Shown one piece after another: positions 33,698-42,819 of a stretch of DNA of 64,000 nt. Below the pieces are notes generated by a model. It made no database searches. It was not told the DNA's origin and saw only the letters and a program-made list of their open reading frames with translations. The stretch covers positions 1 to 64,000 of the forward strand of contig CAYVXX010000002.1 of assembly GCA_964454305.1 (NCBI GenBank), in the 5' to 3' direction. Both the position numbers and the translations under genes were made by a program. This DNA is from JAUSPI01 sp964454305. GTDB lineage: Bacteria > Desulfobacterota > Syntrophia > Syntrophales > JADFWA01. Each line of letters begins with the position of its first letter. Position 1 is the stretch's first letter.

Positions 33698-34771
33698 TTA
33701 TCTTAAAACCTTATAACATAAAACCGGTTCAATTTTATTTTTGACGTATATTTTGCCCTCTTCTTGTATACGGAAAAGACCCTTGGTTTGGCTATGTGTT
33801 TCCTTACCAACAATTATTTCGCCACCTCCCGCCATCTTCTCCAATCTTGCGGCAATATTTACACTGTCACCTATAACCGTGTGGTCTTTTCTGCTCTCAG
33901 AACCTACACTTCCGACAATGACAATACCCGTGTTGATTCCGATTCCTATATCAAAGCTTTCCTTATACTCTTTGTTTTCATCTTTCATCATTTTTTCTAT
34001 AGTATCCTGCATCTCTATGGCTGCACGAATGGCGTCACAGGAACCTTTGTTTTCAGAAGGAATCAGTCCAAATACGGCCATAATCTGGTCACCTACAAAT
34101 TTATCTAATACACCATTATATTTAAAAATGATGCCCGACATGGTGCTGAAAAACCGGTTGAGCATTGTAACAACTTCTTCAGCCTCCATCCTCTCGGAAA
34201 AGGTGGAAAAAGCCCGTATGTCGGCAAAGAGTATGGTGGCCTCCGTTCTTTCATGTTCAAGAAACACTTCATCTTTTGACTTAATCAACCTTTCTACTAA
34301 ATTATCTCCCACATATCGGGTCAGCATTCTCCTCAAATCTTCTTCCTCCTGGATCCTCTTATAGGACAAAGTGAGGTTTCTACTATAAGTCATAAGTTGC
34401 ACAGATTGTTCACTGATGTCACGTTTAAGCTCATTCAGTTCTTGGATAATGGAGTTAAAATTACCAGCTATATCATTCAGCTCCCGATCTGCAGTAATCT
34501 GGATGAAGGTTTTATTTTTGTCCAGTAAAATACTGTCTGTTTTTCTGGAAAGGTCAACAAGCTGGTCGGCCGATTTTCGCAGGAGAGAAAAACCAGCCAG
34601 AAGAAGAAAGCAAGTCAGAGCGGCAAAAAGGACCATCATATCCGTCAAATGTATTCTTTCATAGACAAACAGATAGATAACCATCAGAAAAGGGAAAATC
34701 CCCAACAGGATTAAAACGACCTTTGTCTTGCCAACAAAGCTGTCATAATTATTATATTCCGGCTCTGCCAT
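33698..34771 (-). CDS. Membrane-bound class III adenylate/guanylate cyclase
   Basis: The 357-residue protein has two N-terminal membrane helices (VVLILLGIFPFLMVIYLFVY and MMVLFAALTCFLLLAGFSLL), a HAMP-like and coiled-coil linker, and a C-terminal cyclase homology domain. ATILFADIRAFSTFSERM contains the first metal aspartate and LDKFVGDQIMAVFG the second. VIGDSVNIAARLEKMAGG carries the Asp expected for adenine recognition. Cyclic AMP production is therefore the likelier reading. The signal sensed is unknown, and no receptor for cAMP is adjacent. Confidence 0.85.
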   Translation of the reverse strand: MAEPEYNNYDSFVGKTKVVLILLGIFPFLMVIYLFVYERIHLTDMMVLFAALTCFLLLAGFSLLRKSADQLVDLSRKTDSILLDKNKTFIQITADRELNDIAGNFNSIIQELNELKRDISEQSVQLMTYSRNLTLSYKRIQEEEDLRRMLTRYVGDNLVERLIKSKDEVFLEHERTEATILFADIRAFSTFSERMEAEEVVTMLNRFFSTMSGIIFKYNGVLDKFVGDQIMAVFGLIPSENKGSCDAIRAAIEMQDTIEKMMKDENKEYKESFDIGIGINTGIVIVGSVGSESRKDHTVIGDSVNIAARLEKMAGGGEIIVGKETHSQTKGLFRIQEEGKIYVKNKIEPVLCYKVLR

Positions 34772-34841
34772 TGATAATATTAATTTCCCCTTACAGTCTT
34801 AATGTGTTCGCCTGCCAATTCCGCAGTAAACTGCAGAGATT

Positions 34842-35192
34842 TCACCCATTATGCATTTTCAACGGATCATCAAATCTGATTGCCACGCCCATTCCTTCAC
34901 TTTCTTCACCAGCATCTGGTGATTTCTGTAAATATGTCCGTACAACAGTCGCTGTTCCTGCCAGATAAGCACGTACATCATCTGTTCTAGGTAAATAAAT
35001 AATTATTTCTAACGGCTGCCCTAAAAAATATTTGTGAGATTGGCGGGTTATAAACTTGGCGCCTCCTGCGGAGACATCACTTAACACTGCATTATCAATA
35101 TATTGATTCCCATCAATATCGTTAGCAGTCACTTCCAGGATAAAGTCAAACAGAACGCGTTTAGATTGTCTCCTGTCTTCGCTATTATTCAT
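34842..35192 (-). CDS. PilZ-domain protein
   Basis: The 116-residue protein begins EDRRQSKRVLFDFILEVTA, containing the RxxxR part of the PilZ motif, followed by LSDVSAGGAKFITRQ, the D/NxSxxG part. These two elements bind cyclic di-GMP. The start at 35192 has AGGAA six bases upstream. No diguanylate cyclase is in this window. Confidence 0.85.
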   Translation of the reverse strand: MNNSEDRRQSKRVLFDFILEVTANDIDGNQYIDNAVLSDVSAGGAKFITRQSHKYFLGQPLEIIIYLPRTDDVRAYLAGTATVVRTYLQKSPDAGEESEGMGVAIRFDDPLKMHNG

Positions 35193-35282
35193 TGTTTTTC
35201 CTGGCAATTGGGCGAAAAATAGATGAAGTAATCGAATTTGTCCCGACCGATAGTATAAAATAGAATTTGCGTACAGAACCCA

Positions 35283-35825
35283 TCAAAAGCCGTGTGCCGT
35301 TTCTACATAACCACCAAAAATAGACAGAAAAAGCATAAGAACAGCTACCTGAATTATCCAGCCGATCGCACAAACACTTACGGCACGCAATGTGCTCTGA
35401 TAATCAAGTGCCTGTCTGACAGCAATCACCATTGCGACCAGCATCCAGATAGCAGCAACCCAAAAAATCAACCCCGTCAGCCCCGGAATAACGCCAAATA
35501 TTCGAATCAAGCCGGGTGAACTGGAAAAACCGATAGTTCGCAACAATTCACCGGGGTTCGATTTAGTCTGTGGTTCCGGCAGGAGTTTCGTACCAATAAA
35601 GTATGTCAGATATGCCCATATATACCACCCGGCAAGAGCGGATATCGTTCCCAGCAAAACCACTGCAATCCTTCCACTTGCAATGCTTCCTACCCCGGCG
35701 GCAACACTGGAAAGGACAACGATCCCCATCGCCTGCCACATTGCACCTTCATCAGCTTCAACCTCTTCATACAGCAAAGGATCTAACTTAGCGGCACGAA
35801 TAATCCGATTTTTGAAATCAGACAT
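35283..35825 (-). CDS. YIP1-family membrane protein
   Basis: The 180-residue protein has about five membrane segments. DPLLYEEVEADEGAMWQAMG near the start and GYLIW-type PDZ-free helices match bacterial YIP1 family proteins, including LLRTIGFSSSPGLIRIFGVI. Function is unknown. It follows the baeRF gene after 10 bases and is likely co-transcribed with it. AAGGGG precedes the ATG. Confidence 0.7.
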   Translation of the reverse strand: MSDFKNRIIRAAKLDPLLYEEVEADEGAMWQAMGIVVLSSVAAGVGSIASGRIAVVLLGTISALAGWYIWAYLTYFIGTKLLPEPQTKSNPGELLRTIGFSSSPGLIRIFGVIPGLTGLIFWVAAIWMLVAMVIAVRQALDYQSTLRAVSVCAIGWIIQVAVLMLFLSIFGGYVETAHGF

Positions 35826-35835
35826 ATTTTCCCCT

Positions 35836-36990
35836 TTAGTAACGGAACATGGCGGCCATCGGTGCGTTATCAGGAACCTTCTCCGGAGCTATCGCATAGA
35901 CGGTCCCGCCATTTAAGAAGGTCTGAATGGCAGCAAAATCGAGTAAATCTTCGTCACCGGGCTCCGACTCCTCGTGTAGGTATGCTTCGTTACTATCAGG
36001 ATCGAAAATACCCCACTGCTGAAGGCCAACCGCAACAAATAACGTCCCGACCCGACCGTGATATGCTGACTGAATGATCTCTTTGACGTTGCCGGAAGTT
36101 AATCCTGTGCCGACAGACTGCCGGTACAGGGCAACTGCGTCTTCCTGCGCTTTCTGGAAGTATGGCTGTACAATTGCCCACGCCTGGCTATGTAGCGCTT
36201 CCGCACTCAATCCTTCGGGATTTCCCGTAACCCCTTCGTCCAATAGATTGGGGTAAGAATTTGCTTCTCTGTAAATCGGAAAGAGATAATCAACTCCGGC
36301 CAGCACTAAAGGTTCTTGTTTGTCCCTGAACATTTCGCGTAACCCTTTATCGAGGAGATGAAAGTATCGTAAGATATTATCCTTTTTAGGGACCTCGCTC
36401 CCCGCCCCTTGACCATGAAACATAGCTGAACGATCACCGCTTCCCAGCGACGTGCCGGTATGAGACCGAAGCTGTTTTCCCAAAACATCAAGCTGGAGTG
36501 CTTCTGCAAGGTTTTTCGGAATACCCTCTAAATCAACCTCGTTGATACTCTGTCGAGTGCCCTGAAGAAGCCTGACCTCGTTCTGGCTGAGGGCAAGGAC
36601 ATAAAACTGCCCGTCACCACAAAGTATAGGGAGAAGAGGCTTGATGTGAAAACGGTCGGTGACGACCAGCAATTCCTTAAAATCAAGAGGAAGTCGATAG
36701 AGGCGAAATACTTCGGAAGAGAGAAATATGGCAAGCCCTTCGCTCTGACGCCGCCAGAAAAACCCATTCCCTGAAATTGCCTGAACCGGTGCCAGCAATT
36801 CTTCCGCTTCCTGGGCACGTAAACCGCTTGTAATCAGACGATCCTCGGCCTTGCGAAGCAGATTCCTAAGCCTGATTGGATTTTGCTGGGTTTCAACCCC
36901 CGCCCGGTGAGTGGGCATAAACATCGAGACACAGAGCTTTTTCTGTTCTCGCATAAGTGTCTTTAACTCATCTCTGGACAATGTATTCAT
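35836..36990 (-). CDS. Bacterial archaeo-eukaryotic release factor (baeRF) family protein
   Basis: The 384-residue protein resembles the baeRF families related to eRF1/Pelota domains: LCVSMFMPTHRAGVETQQNP, IRLRNLLRKAEDRL, VLALSQNEVRLLQGTRQ and the C-terminal GGTVYAIAPEKVPDNAPMAA. Such proteins are predicted to act on stalled or stress-modified ribosomes; no function has been tested for this type to my knowledge. It heads a unit with YIP1 and PilZ genes, behind a perfect-consensus promoter with a leader of about 190 bases. Confidence 0.65.
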   Translation of the reverse strand: MNTLSRDELKTLMREQKKLCVSMFMPTHRAGVETQQNPIRLRNLLRKAEDRLITSGLRAQEAEELLAPVQAISGNGFFWRRQSEGLAIFLSSEVFRLYRLPLDFKELLVVTDRFHIKPLLPILCGDGQFYVLALSQNEVRLLQGTRQSINEVDLEGIPKNLAEALQLDVLGKQLRSHTGTSLGSGDRSAMFHGQGAGSEVPKKDNILRYFHLLDKGLREMFRDKQEPLVLAGVDYLFPIYREANSYPNLLDEGVTGNPEGLSAEALHSQAWAIVQPYFQKAQEDAVALYRQSVGTGLTSGNVKEIIQSAYHGRVGTLFVAVGLQQWGIFDPDSNEAYLHEESEPGDEDLLDFAAIQTFLNGGTVYAIAPEKVPDNAPMAAMFRY

Positions 36991-37189
36991 ATGATTATTT
37001 TCTCCCTTGCACAGTTATGGCTCTTTATTAAAAACATCCAATATGTACAAAAAGTTTTTTGGGGAAATTTGGATAAAAATCGGTTGATTTGCTCTCTCCA
37101 TAAACCGAATTCTTCAGAAAATAACGCAGGTAAGTTTAAAGATCGTTTTGTGCTTTATGAAAAATGTTGTTTCATTTCCTGTGTGGTTA

Positions 37190-37218
37190 ATTATAGAAAA
37201 ACGAATCCTGATTGTCAA
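37190..37218 (-). promoter_or_regulatory. Perfect-consensus sigma-70 promoter before baeRF gene
   Basis: The minus strand reads TTGACA, a 17-base spacer, TATAAT. Every element is at consensus. It begins five bases after the trpA stop and reads into the baeRF gene, whose ATG is about 190 bases further on. Confidence 0.8.
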
Positions 37219-37222
37219 CTCT

Positions 37223-38017
37223 TTAAACTGGATTTTTTTTGAATTCCCCAACAAAAGAAGAGACCTTTTCCACCAGATCTTCTCTTTCGCTGTTCTCTTC
37301 AATAAGCCTGACAACAGCACTTCCCACAACTATCCCATCGGCATATTCGGCAACTTCTCCGCACTGTTCCGGTGTGGATATGCCAAAACCGACACTGACC
37401 GGAAGGTTTGTTACCTTTCTTATCCTTTCTATATCCTTTCTGACATCGCTAATTTCCGGTTTTTTCGTTCCCGTCACACCCATAATTGAAACATAATAGA
37501 TAAACCCGGTCGCTCTTTCCGATATTTTCTTGATTCGATAATCATCGGTTGTTGGCGTTATCAAAGAGATAAAATCAATTCCGGATTTATCAGTATATTT
37601 CCTCAATTCGTCTGACTCTTCCGGGGGAAGATCAACCACCAGGATTCCATCCACCCCGGCCTCTTTCGCCCTGATGGCAAATTTTTCATTTCCGTAAATA
37701 AAAATGGGATTGTAATAGCCGAACAGGACGACGGGAATCTCAGAGACTCTTCGCACCTCTTCGATCATATCGAGGATATCAGAAAGCGTTGTCCCCCCTT
37801 TCAATGCCCTCTGGGAAGCGGCCTGAATAATCGGCCCATCTGCTGTCGGATCTGAAAAGGGGACTCCAATCTCTACTACATCTACTCCGGCTTTATCGAG
37901 ACCGAGAATCATTTCATACGTTTTTCCCAGACTTGGATCCCCCGCAGTCAGGTAAATGATCAGAGCCTTTTCACCTCTTCCCTTCAAATCATCAAACCTT
38001 TTTTCTATACGTCCCAT
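37223..38017 (-). CDS. trpA: Tryptophan synthase alpha subunit
   Basis: The 264-residue enzyme cleaves indole-3-glycerol phosphate to indole and glyceraldehyde phosphate. ALIIYLTAGDPSLGKTYEMI, the catalytic-glutamate block VDVVEIGVPFSDPTADGP and the loop GVTGTKKPEI are present. The start at 38017 has GAGGAG and GGAC upstream; the reading from 38077 adds 20 unconserved residues. It is the last gene of the trp operon. Confidence 0.95.
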   Translation of the reverse strand: MGRIEKRFDDLKGRGEKALIIYLTAGDPSLGKTYEMILGLDKAGVDVVEIGVPFSDPTADGPIIQAASQRALKGGTTLSDILDMIEEVRRVSEIPVVLFGYYNPIFIYGNEKFAIRAKEAGVDGILVVDLPPEESDELRKYTDKSGIDFISLITPTTDDYRIKKISERATGFIYYVSIMGVTGTKKPEISDVRKDIERIRKVTNLPVSVGFGISTPEQCGEVAEYADGIVVGSAVVRLIEENSEREDLVEKVSSFVGEFKKNPV

Positions 38018-38116
38018 TATTGTCCTTCTCCTCTTCTTCGATAAGTTCGCAAAAATCTCCAGGTACAAGGCACACAAATTCTGAGGCCTACCCCTGTGAA
38101 AACAGGGGTGGATTTT

Positions 38117-39310
38117 TTACAAATCCGTCATTCTCTCGGAAATGATTCCCGTATCTTTATCGCCCCTCCCGGAGAGGTTGACCACGATGATCTTATCCTT
38201 TGCAAGGGTTGGAGCCATCTTTATAGCATACGCTATAGCATGAGCACTTTCCATGGCAGGAATGATCCCCTCGCATTTTGTCAGGAAAACGACGGCATTA
38301 AATGCCTCATCATCGTCTATCGCCACATATTGAGCTCTTCCCGTCTCGTGAAAATAGCCGTGTTCGGGACCCACGCCGGGATAGTCAAGGCCGGCAGCGA
38401 CGGAAAAGGCATCCTTGACCTGCCCGCCTTCATCCTGGAGTATATACGTTTTGTTTCCGTGAAGCACACCGATACTTCCAGCCGAGATACTCGCTGCATG
38501 CATCCCTGTCTTTATCCCCTGTCCTGCGGCCTCCACTCCGATCATCGCCACATCAGCATCATCCCTAAAGGGATAGAAAAGACCCATGGAATTGCTCCCA
38601 CCCCCCACACAGGCGATAAGGACATTGGGCAGTCTTCCCTCTTTTTCCATTATTTGTTTTTTGGTCTCTTCTCCGATGACGCATTGGAAATCCCTTACCA
38701 TTACAGGATACGGGTGGGGGCCCGCCGTGGATCCGATAACATAAAATGTATCCCTTACCCGTGAAACCCAGTGACGCATTGCTTCATTCATGGCATCCTT
38801 CAGTGTTCCGGTGCCTGAGGTCACAGGTACCACCTCCGCCCCCAATATCTTCATCCGAAAGACATTCTGGGATTGTCTCCGTATATCCTCTTCACCCATG
38901 AACACCTGGCATTCCATTCCAAACAGCGCTGCAACCGTGGCTGTTGCCACACCATGCTGGCCGGCACCTGTCTCCGCTATAACTCTTTTTTTACCCATCC
39001 TTCTGGCAAGAAGTGCCTGTCCAAGGGTATTGTTAATCTTGTGGGAACCGGTATGATTGAGATCTTCCCGCTTCAGATATATCTTTGCACCCCCCAGCTT
39101 CTCGGTAAAATGCCTGGCATAGTACAAAGGGGTTTCCCTCCCCGAATATTCACGCAAATAGAATGATAACTCATCCCTGAATGTTTGATCGTATTTCGTC
39201 TCATTGTAGACATTTTCCAGCTCAATAAGGGCAGGCATTAGTGTCTCGGCGGCATATCGCCCGCCGAAGATTCCAAAATGTCCGTTTTTATCGGGTAAAT
39301 TTTGTTGCAT
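38117..39310 (-). CDS. trpB: Tryptophan synthase beta subunit
   Basis: The 397-residue PLP enzyme condenses indole with serine. LNHTGSHKINNTLGQ contains the PLP lysine; AETGAGQHGVATATVAALFG and CVGGGSNSMGLF (phosphate-binding) are intact. The start at 39310 begins the typical NLPDKNGHFGIFGGRY and has GGAAGG upstream; the longer reading to 39376 covers repeat sequence. About 100 bases separate it from trpA. Confidence 0.95.
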   Translation of the reverse strand: MQQNLPDKNGHFGIFGGRYAAETLMPALIELENVYNETKYDQTFRDELSFYLREYSGRETPLYYARHFTEKLGGAKIYLKREDLNHTGSHKINNTLGQALLARRMGKKRVIAETGAGQHGVATATVAALFGMECQVFMGEEDIRRQSQNVFRMKILGAEVVPVTSGTGTLKDAMNEAMRHWVSRVRDTFYVIGSTAGPHPYPVMVRDFQCVIGEETKKQIMEKEGRLPNVLIACVGGGSNSMGLFYPFRDDADVAMIGVEAAGQGIKTGMHAASISAGSIGVLHGNKTYILQDEGGQVKDAFSVAAGLDYPGVGPEHGYFHETGRAQYVAIDDDEAFNAVVFLTKCEGIIPAMESAHAIAYAIKMAPTLAKDKIIVVNLSGRGDKDTGIISERMTDL

Positions 39311-39341
39311 GTTGTCACCTTCCATTTTCATTTTTGATGTA

Positions 39342-39518
39342 TTCGTAAAAAGTCCATTTTCTTCGCTCAGAACCATTTTGTGGATGCTGTTATTGCCCGG
39401 CTAAAAATCTAAAACTCGCGCTTGCGCACTTCAAACAGTTAGATTTTCTTAACGCCGGTCACCACCAACATCTTTTTCCCAAAATGCTTGAATTCGCTCC
39501 GAAAAAACTTTTTACGAA
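39342..39518. repeat. Inverted-repeat element between trpF and trpB
   Basis: The ends TTCGTAAAAAGTC and AACTTTTTACGAA are inverted. A similar pair bounds 50214-50334, and a single half-site lies near 49270. The interior contains a second palindrome, AAAATCTAA facing TTAGATTTT. No coding capacity. Confidence 0.6.
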
Positions 39519-39539
39519 CTTGTCATTTTTGACTCCTGA

Positions 39540-40175
39540 CTACTTTTTAAAGACAGTATGCTTCGTCATACTCCCCGTTTTTTTCACAATCTCAATGATT
39601 TTTCTCACCTTTTCAGGATCTTTCTTCCCCGGTGACAGTTCAACTCCGCTATTTATATCCACGGCATCAGGCGAGACTACTCTTAGCGCGTCCTCAATAT
39701 TGCCCAGATTCAGCCCGCCGGAGAGAATGAGAGGACAGTGCTCTTTGACCGCCACGGCAAGATCCCAGTCTGATTTTTTACCCGTACCCCCGTAAAGTTC
39801 CGGATGGCTGGTATCGATCAGGATGGCGCTCACCGGATAGTCGGAAAAATGTGATGCTTGCTTTGATATCGCCTTTATCAATCTCGATTTAGGGAATTCC
39901 CGGCAGTACTGCGGTGATTCATCTCCATGAAGCTGGATAAAGTCAAGACCGCAAAATTCCATTATTTCCTTTATCACTTTAGCCTCATGATTGACGAATA
40001 CCCCCACCTTGCATACATCACGAGGCAGTTTGTCTATAATTTTTCTTGCCGCCTCCGGCAGGATATATCTCGGACTTTTCTGGTAAAAAATAAACCCGAG
40101 GGCATCCGCACCGCACTGCGCCGCATTCATTGCATCGGCTGCGTTTGTCATCCCGCAGATCTTTATCTCAGTCAC
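39540..40175 (-). CDS. trpF: Phosphoribosylanthranilate isomerase
   Basis: The 211-residue TIM-barrel enzyme starts EIKICGMTNAADAMNAAQCG with the catalytic cysteine, and continues ADALGFIFYQKSPRYI, FIQLHGDES and ILSGGLNLGNIEDAL. It overlaps trpC by four bases, so translation is coupled. Confidence 0.95.
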   Translation of the reverse strand: MTEIKICGMTNAADAMNAAQCGADALGFIFYQKSPRYILPEAARKIIDKLPRDVCKVGVFVNHEAKVIKEIMEFCGLDFIQLHGDESPQYCREFPKSRLIKAISKQASHFSDYPVSAILIDTSHPELYGGTGKKSDWDLAVAVKEHCPLILSGGLNLGNIEDALRVVSPDAVDINSGVELSPGKKDPEKVRKIIEIVKKTGSMTKHTVFKK

Positions 40176-40951
40176 TGTTTAGCTCCCAAAAGTTCCTTCA
40201 GCTTCCGGCCGATATCATCCGCCCTCATAAGGGTCTCACCAACCAGGAAAGAATGAATACCCGCCTTCATTAAAATATCGATGTCTTCCCTTGTGTTGAT
40301 ACCGCTTTCACTGACGATAATCCTCTCTTCCGGGATACTGGATGCCAGGTTCAGGCTGGTCATCAAATCAGTTGAAAATGTCTCCAGGTTTCTATTGTTA
40401 ATGCCTATGATATCGGCCCCGACGGCAATGGCTCTTTCCAGCTCTTCCCTGGTATGTACTTCAACAAGGGAATCAAGGCCGAGTTGTGCTGCAATCCGGA
40501 TATATTCCGTCAACTGTTCATCTCTCAGCAGTCTCACAATGAGAAGGATAGCATCACCGCCCAGGACTCTTGTTTCCCAAATTTGATAGGAATCAATTAT
40601 AAAATCCTTTCTTAGGAGGGGAACGTCAACGATTTTCTTGATGGCCGAAAGATACGCCTTATCACCCTCGAAAAACTTCCTGTCTGTAAGAACCGATATG
40701 GCAGCCGCTTTGTTTTCTTCATAGATCAATGCAATTTTAAGGGGATCGAAATCCTCTCTCAACCTCCCCCTGGATGGTGAGCTTCTCTTGACCTCGGCAA
40801 TTATGGAACATTCGTTAAGGCTTAAAGCCTTCCTGAAATCCCTTGCAGGTGGAATATTACAGACGATCTTTTGTAACTCGGAAACCGGCTCTGAATATTT
40901 CAGATGAGCTACTTCTTCCTTTTTAGCAGCAACGATCTTATCTAAAATCAT
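40172..40951 (-). CDS. trpC: Indole-3-glycerol phosphate synthase
   Basis: The 259-residue TIM-barrel enzyme closes the indole ring. IIAEVKRSSPSRGRL, VPLLRKDFIIDSYQI, VEVHTREELERAI, IGINNRNLETF and VSESGINTREDI are the standard catalytic and phosphate-binding blocks. It is not fused to trpF, unlike in E. coli. Its ribosome-binding site is weak. The spacer to trpD holds a family B repeat. Confidence 0.95.
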   Translation of the reverse strand: MILDKIVAAKKEEVAHLKYSEPVSELQKIVCNIPPARDFRKALSLNECSIIAEVKRSSPSRGRLREDFDPLKIALIYEENKAAAISVLTDRKFFEGDKAYLSAIKKIVDVPLLRKDFIIDSYQIWETRVLGGDAILLIVRLLRDEQLTEYIRIAAQLGLDSLVEVHTREELERAIAVGADIIGINNRNLETFSTDLMTSLNLASSIPEERIIVSESGINTREDIDILMKAGIHSFLVGETLMRADDIGRKLKELLGAKQ

Positions 40952-40970
40952 ATTACGTACCCTAACCCCA

Positions 40971-41110
40971 AAAGTGCCTAAAGTTTGAAGTGCCTAAAGT
41001 GAGCTAAAGTTAATGTACACGCCTTCGGCGCGGTTAAATTCGAAACAGGCTGCGCTGAAAGCGCATTTTTTAACTTTAGGCACTTTAGTTCACTTTAGCT
41101 CACTTTACAC
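40971..41110. repeat. Inverted repeat family B, copy 2, inside the trp operon
   Basis: AAGTGCCTAAAGT units and their inverted counterparts (TTAACTTTAGGCACTTTAG) flank about 50 bases containing two small hairpins. The arms match copy 1 at 25803-25888. It separates trpD from trpC and would be transcribed as a long hairpin in the trp mRNA. Confidence 0.75.
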
Positions 41111-41158
41111 TTTTGTTGGGTTTCGTACCTCAACCCAACCTACAACTAAACCAACCAA

Positions 41159-42169
41159 CTAACTATTACTTAACTCAACCAGGGCCTGCAGCTTCTTTAC
41201 GGCAGCTCCACTATCTATACAATCTGCGGCAATATCAATCCCTTCCCTGATATTTTCCGCCTTTCCTCCTGCCATGATTGCGAGCGCTGCGTTAAGAAGA
41301 ACGATCCTTCGGCAGACCCCTTCTTTCCCCGTCAGAACACCTTTCGTAATCTCTGCATTGACCAATGCATCCCCTCCTATAAGCTCCTGTCCATCGGATA
41401 TTTCACCAAAAAAATCTGTCGGATTGATATTGTAGGTTGTAATCAGTCCGTCATTTAATTCTGAAACCCTCGTCTCTCCGACGACGGTGGCCTCATCAAG
41501 ACCGTCTGATCCGTGAACTATAAAAGCTCTTTTTGCGCCCAGATTTTTCAGGACACCGGCAAACATCTCCGTCAATCTTGGGTCGTAAACTCCTATAAGC
41601 TGAGAGGTTGCTCCCGCGGGATTCGTAAGTGGTCCTAACATGTTGAATATCGTCCTGATGCCGATTTCCCTCCTCGGGCCTATGGCATATTTCATGGCAC
41701 CATGAAGCCTGGGGGCAAAGAGAAAGCCAATTCCTATCTGCTGAATGCATTCTTCCACTATCTCCTGCCCGGCATCAATGTTTACACCGACGGCCTCCAG
41801 GACATCGGCGCTTCCACAACTGCTTGACACGGCACGGTTCCCATGTTTGGCCACCGTCAAACCGGCCGCTGCTACAACAAAGGCCGCAGTTGTAGAAATA
41901 TTGAATGTGTTCATGCCATCGCCACCGGTACCACAGGTGTCAACTATGACCGACGAAAGGGCATTGATTCTTGTGGCCTTGCGCCTCATGATACGGGCTG
42001 CACCGGTTACCTCATCAACAGTCTCCCCCTTGACTCTCAGTGCCGTTATGAAAGCTCCAATCTGGGCGGGGGTAGCTTCCCCTTCCATAATAATATTCAT
42101 AACTTCCATCATCTCGGACTCGCTCAGATCAATACCGCCGACAATCTTTCCAATCGCTTTCTTAACCAT
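41159..42169 (-). CDS. trpD: Anthranilate phosphoribosyltransferase
   Basis: The 336-residue enzyme transfers the phosphoribosyl group to anthranilate. VDTCGTGGDGMNTFNIST carries the PRPP loop; AKHGNRAVSSSCGSADVLE and NMLGPLTNPAGA are family blocks. The ATG at 42169, seven bases after GGAG, is preferred to the GTG one codon upstream. It is a stand-alone TrpD, not fused to TrpG. Confidence 0.95.
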   Translation of the reverse strand: MVKKAIGKIVGGIDLSESEMMEVMNIIMEGEATPAQIGAFITALRVKGETVDEVTGAARIMRRKATRINALSSVIVDTCGTGGDGMNTFNISTTAAFVVAAAGLTVAKHGNRAVSSSCGSADVLEAVGVNIDAGQEIVEECIQQIGIGFLFAPRLHGAMKYAIGPRREIGIRTIFNMLGPLTNPAGATSQLIGVYDPRLTEMFAGVLKNLGAKRAFIVHGSDGLDEATVVGETRVSELNDGLITTYNINPTDFFGEISDGQELIGGDALVNAEITKGVLTGKEGVCRRIVLLNAALAIMAGGKAENIREGIDIAADCIDSGAAVKKLQALVELSNS

Positions 42170-42204
42170 CACTTAACTCCTTTTCCTTAACAGGGACAGC
42201 GCCC

Positions 42205-42774
42205 TTAATTTATCAATCCTAAAAAATTCTTAATTATTCGTTTCCCGTTTGGTGTAAGTACCGACTCAGGATGAAACTGTATCCCTTCTACCGGATATTC
42301 ACGATGCCTTACACCCATGATCTCCCCTTCTTCCGTCCGGGCGCTTATTTCCAGACAGGACGGAAGTGAATCCCTTTTCAGTATTAGAGAATGATAACGG
42401 CCCGCAACAAAGGGATTTGGGAGTCCATCAAAGACCGTTCGTCCGTCGTTGATTATATCAGATGTCTTTCCGTGCATTATCCTGTCGGCCCTTACCACAT
42501 CGGCGCCAAAGGCAAATCCTATTGCCTGATGCCCCAAACAAACCCCCAAAACAGGAATTGTTTTGTAAAAGTGCCTGATTACATCGACCGAGATCCCTGC
42601 CTCCCTGGGAGTACAGGGACCCGGCGACAGTATTATGGCGTTCATACCTAATCCCTTTATTTCTTCGATTGATATCGCATCATTCCGGTAGACCACGACA
42701 TCCTCACCCATCTGACCTACATACTGCACTAGGTTGTAGGTAAATGAATCGTAATTATCGATCACCAAAATCAT
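42205..42774 (-). CDS. trpG: Anthranilate synthase glutaminase component
   Basis: The 189-residue class I amidotransferase delivers ammonia to TrpE. It has ILSPGPCTPREAGIS, the nucleophile elbow LGVCLGHQAIG and the catalytic HPES near the C-terminus (VEGIQFHPESVLTPNGKRI). GGGAGG lies five bases before the start. It may also serve folate synthesis, as many TrpG/PabA proteins do. Confidence 0.93.
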   Translation of the reverse strand: MILVIDNYDSFTYNLVQYVGQMGEDVVVYRNDAISIEEIKGLGMNAIILSPGPCTPREAGISVDVIRHFYKTIPVLGVCLGHQAIGFAFGADVVRADRIMHGKTSDIINDGRTVFDGLPNPFVAGRYHSLILKRDSLPSCLEISARTEEGEIMGVRHREYPVEGIQFHPESVLTPNGKRIIKNFLGLIN

Positions 42775-42819
42775 CTTTTCCTCCCTTATGAAAGCTTCCT
42801 TATTTTCGGAACACCATGC

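Noticed and set aside
38085..38116. Hairpin ACCCCTG/CAGGGGT between trpB and trpA as a terminator
   Set aside because: The T-run lies on the plus-strand side, whereas the trp operon reads on the minus strand. It cannot stop trp transcription.
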